From NCBI GenBank assembly GCA_948467695.1, contig CAOKFJ010000105.1, positions 1 through 6,649 of the forward strand: a DNA stretch of 6,649 nucleotides. Reading direction: 5' to 3'. The notes beneath the pieces are model-generated. The model did no database searches. It saw only the letters and a list, made by a program, of their open reading frames with translations, and was not told the origin of the DNA. The position numbers and the translations under genes were made by a program. Positions 6,003 through 6,649 of this stretch are shown in pieces; within the stretch, counting starts at the first letter, position 1, and each line of letters opens with the position of its first letter. Origin of the DNA: an uncultured Allobaculum sp. GTDB lineage: Bacteria > Bacillota_I > Bacilli_A > Erysipelotrichales > Erysipelotrichaceae.

Positions 6003-6503
6003 ATGAAAAAAAGACATGCAGCACTTGCCCTCTGCACTGCGCTTCTTTTAGGCGCCTGCGGCGGATCGGGAAGCAAGGCAGAAGCGCAGGTCAGCACAAC
6101 CTGCACATCGTCCAATGACGGCGTAAGCATGACCATGGTTCTTTACGCACCCGGTGAAAACAAAGACATCTCTTCGATGGAAGTACGCTACTCCATTCCG
6201 CTGCTTCTGTTTGAAGAAAAACTCGGTTATCCGCTGGATGAAGAAAAACAGAAAGAAATCATGGAGAACCCTTCATCGGTTACCGGTATCGCTTCGGGTA
6301 TGATGGGAATTGAACTTTCCCAGGCGAACGTGGAACTCGAAGAAGATATCATCCACTTCACACTGCGTTTTGCCGATGAAGATGCGCTCAAAAACTACAT
6401 CTTCACCCTTACACAGAACGGCATGAGCGCAGATGAAACCGATCTGACATTCAAAACGGTCAAAGAACAGATGGAAGGCGGATTCTCCGGCGGCTGCAAC
6501 TAA
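6003..6503 (+). CDS. Small predicted lipoprotein, diverged paralogue of the preceding gene
   Basis: The function is unknown. The 166-residue product has a basic start (MKKRH), a hydrophobic core and the lipobox LGAC with C19 as the predicted lipid anchor. A Gly/Ser linker precedes the mature domain. It shares with the upstream protein TCT (33-35), MTM (43-45), APGE (49-52), ISSM (56-59) and LTFKT (149-152 for TFKT). It also keeps the same spacing of two extra cysteines, C34 and C165. The central part is clearly diverged, so duplication is old or selection is relaxed there. One 14-base stretch, CTGACATTCAAAAC, is identical at DNA level (5623-5636 and 6444-6457). The ATG at 6003 is chosen because GAGGAA (5991-5996) is six bases upstream and the signal peptide starts there; the frame is open further left to 5856 but that part is not protein-like. 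No clear terminator follows. Confidence 0.85.
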   Translation: MKKRHAALALCTALLLGACGGSGSKAEAQVSTTCTSSNDGVSMTMVLYAPGENKDISSMEVRYSIPLLLFEEKLGYPLDEEKQKEIMENPSSVTGIASGMMGIELSQANVELEEDIIHFTLRFADEDALKNYIFTLTQNGMSADETDLTFKTVKEQMEGGFSGGCN

Positions 6504-6561
6504 ACAGCCAGATTGTCTGGAACAAGGCGTTTTCAGCGCTGACAACTCTTCACTTCCACTT

Positions 6562-6600
6562 CACTTTGAAAGTGTACAGGGGCGGTAACAGATGATCTGT
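6562..6600 (+). other. Two odd-centred dyads after the second lipoprotein gene
   Basis: CACTTT-G-AAAGTG (6562-6574) and ACAGAT-G-ATCTGT (6588-6600) are both perfect 13-base dyads centred on a G, spaced 26 bases centre to centre. They could be operator half-site pairs for a gene starting beyond the window, or weak 3' hairpins; a T5 run lies at 6612-6616. Nothing decides between these. Confidence 0.25.
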
Positions 6601-6627
6601 AGTTCCCGAAATTTTTACCACTAGACT

Positions 6628-6649
6628 CAATCCAATTCCAAAAGGATTG
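6628..6649 (+). terminator. Possible hairpin cut by the window end
   Basis: CAATCC (6628-6633) pairs with GGATTG (6644-6649) around a ten-base loop, and the right arm is the last sequence available. It may be the start of a terminator for the lipoprotein gene, but the tail is not visible. Confidence 0.25.

Overview
The window looks like a piece of a low-to-mid GC Gram-positive (Bacillota) chromosome with coding sequence on the + strand only. The gene order recJ - apt - rel (a RelA/SpoT homologue) is the classic Bacillota arrangement. The base composition is near half GC, and the two short lipoproteins at the right end carry Gram-positive style signal peptides. An Erysipelotrichales-type gut bacterium is my best guess, but that rests on general impression rather than a diagnostic marker.

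Layout. 29-1639 encodes a compact RecJ single-strand exonuclease. A 269-base spacer follows, with a TTGACA-type promoter and several small dyads, and then apt (1909-2430, adenine phosphoribosyltransferase). A short spacer holding competing hairpins and an intrinsic terminator separates apt from rel (2607-4820), a full-length bifunctional (p)ppGpp synthetase/hydrolase. Rel is followed by a strong terminator (4885-4920), so the conserved housekeeping block ends there. To its right lie two small lipoprotein genes (5203-5676 and 6003-6503). They are diverged tandem paralogues sharing several short motifs and a conserved pair of non-lipid cysteines. Each has its own ribosome binding site, and the stretches before them are rich in hairpins.

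How the genes relate. apt salvages adenine to AMP and rel makes and degrades (p)ppGpp, so both act in purine nucleotide economy. recJ is a DNA repair and recombination exonuclease that commonly travels with them. The lipoproteins are predicted to sit on the outer face of the membrane; their function is unknown and nothing ties them to (p)ppGpp metabolism beyond proximity.

The most interesting non-textbook content is at RNA level. The first lipoprotein has an extended -10 promoter and a leader with two strong hairpins, one capped by a GNRA tetraloop. The 326-base gap between the lipoproteins holds a row of five hairpins. recJ may be read from a leaderless transcript. No mobile element, CRISPR array, tRNA or rRNA was seen.
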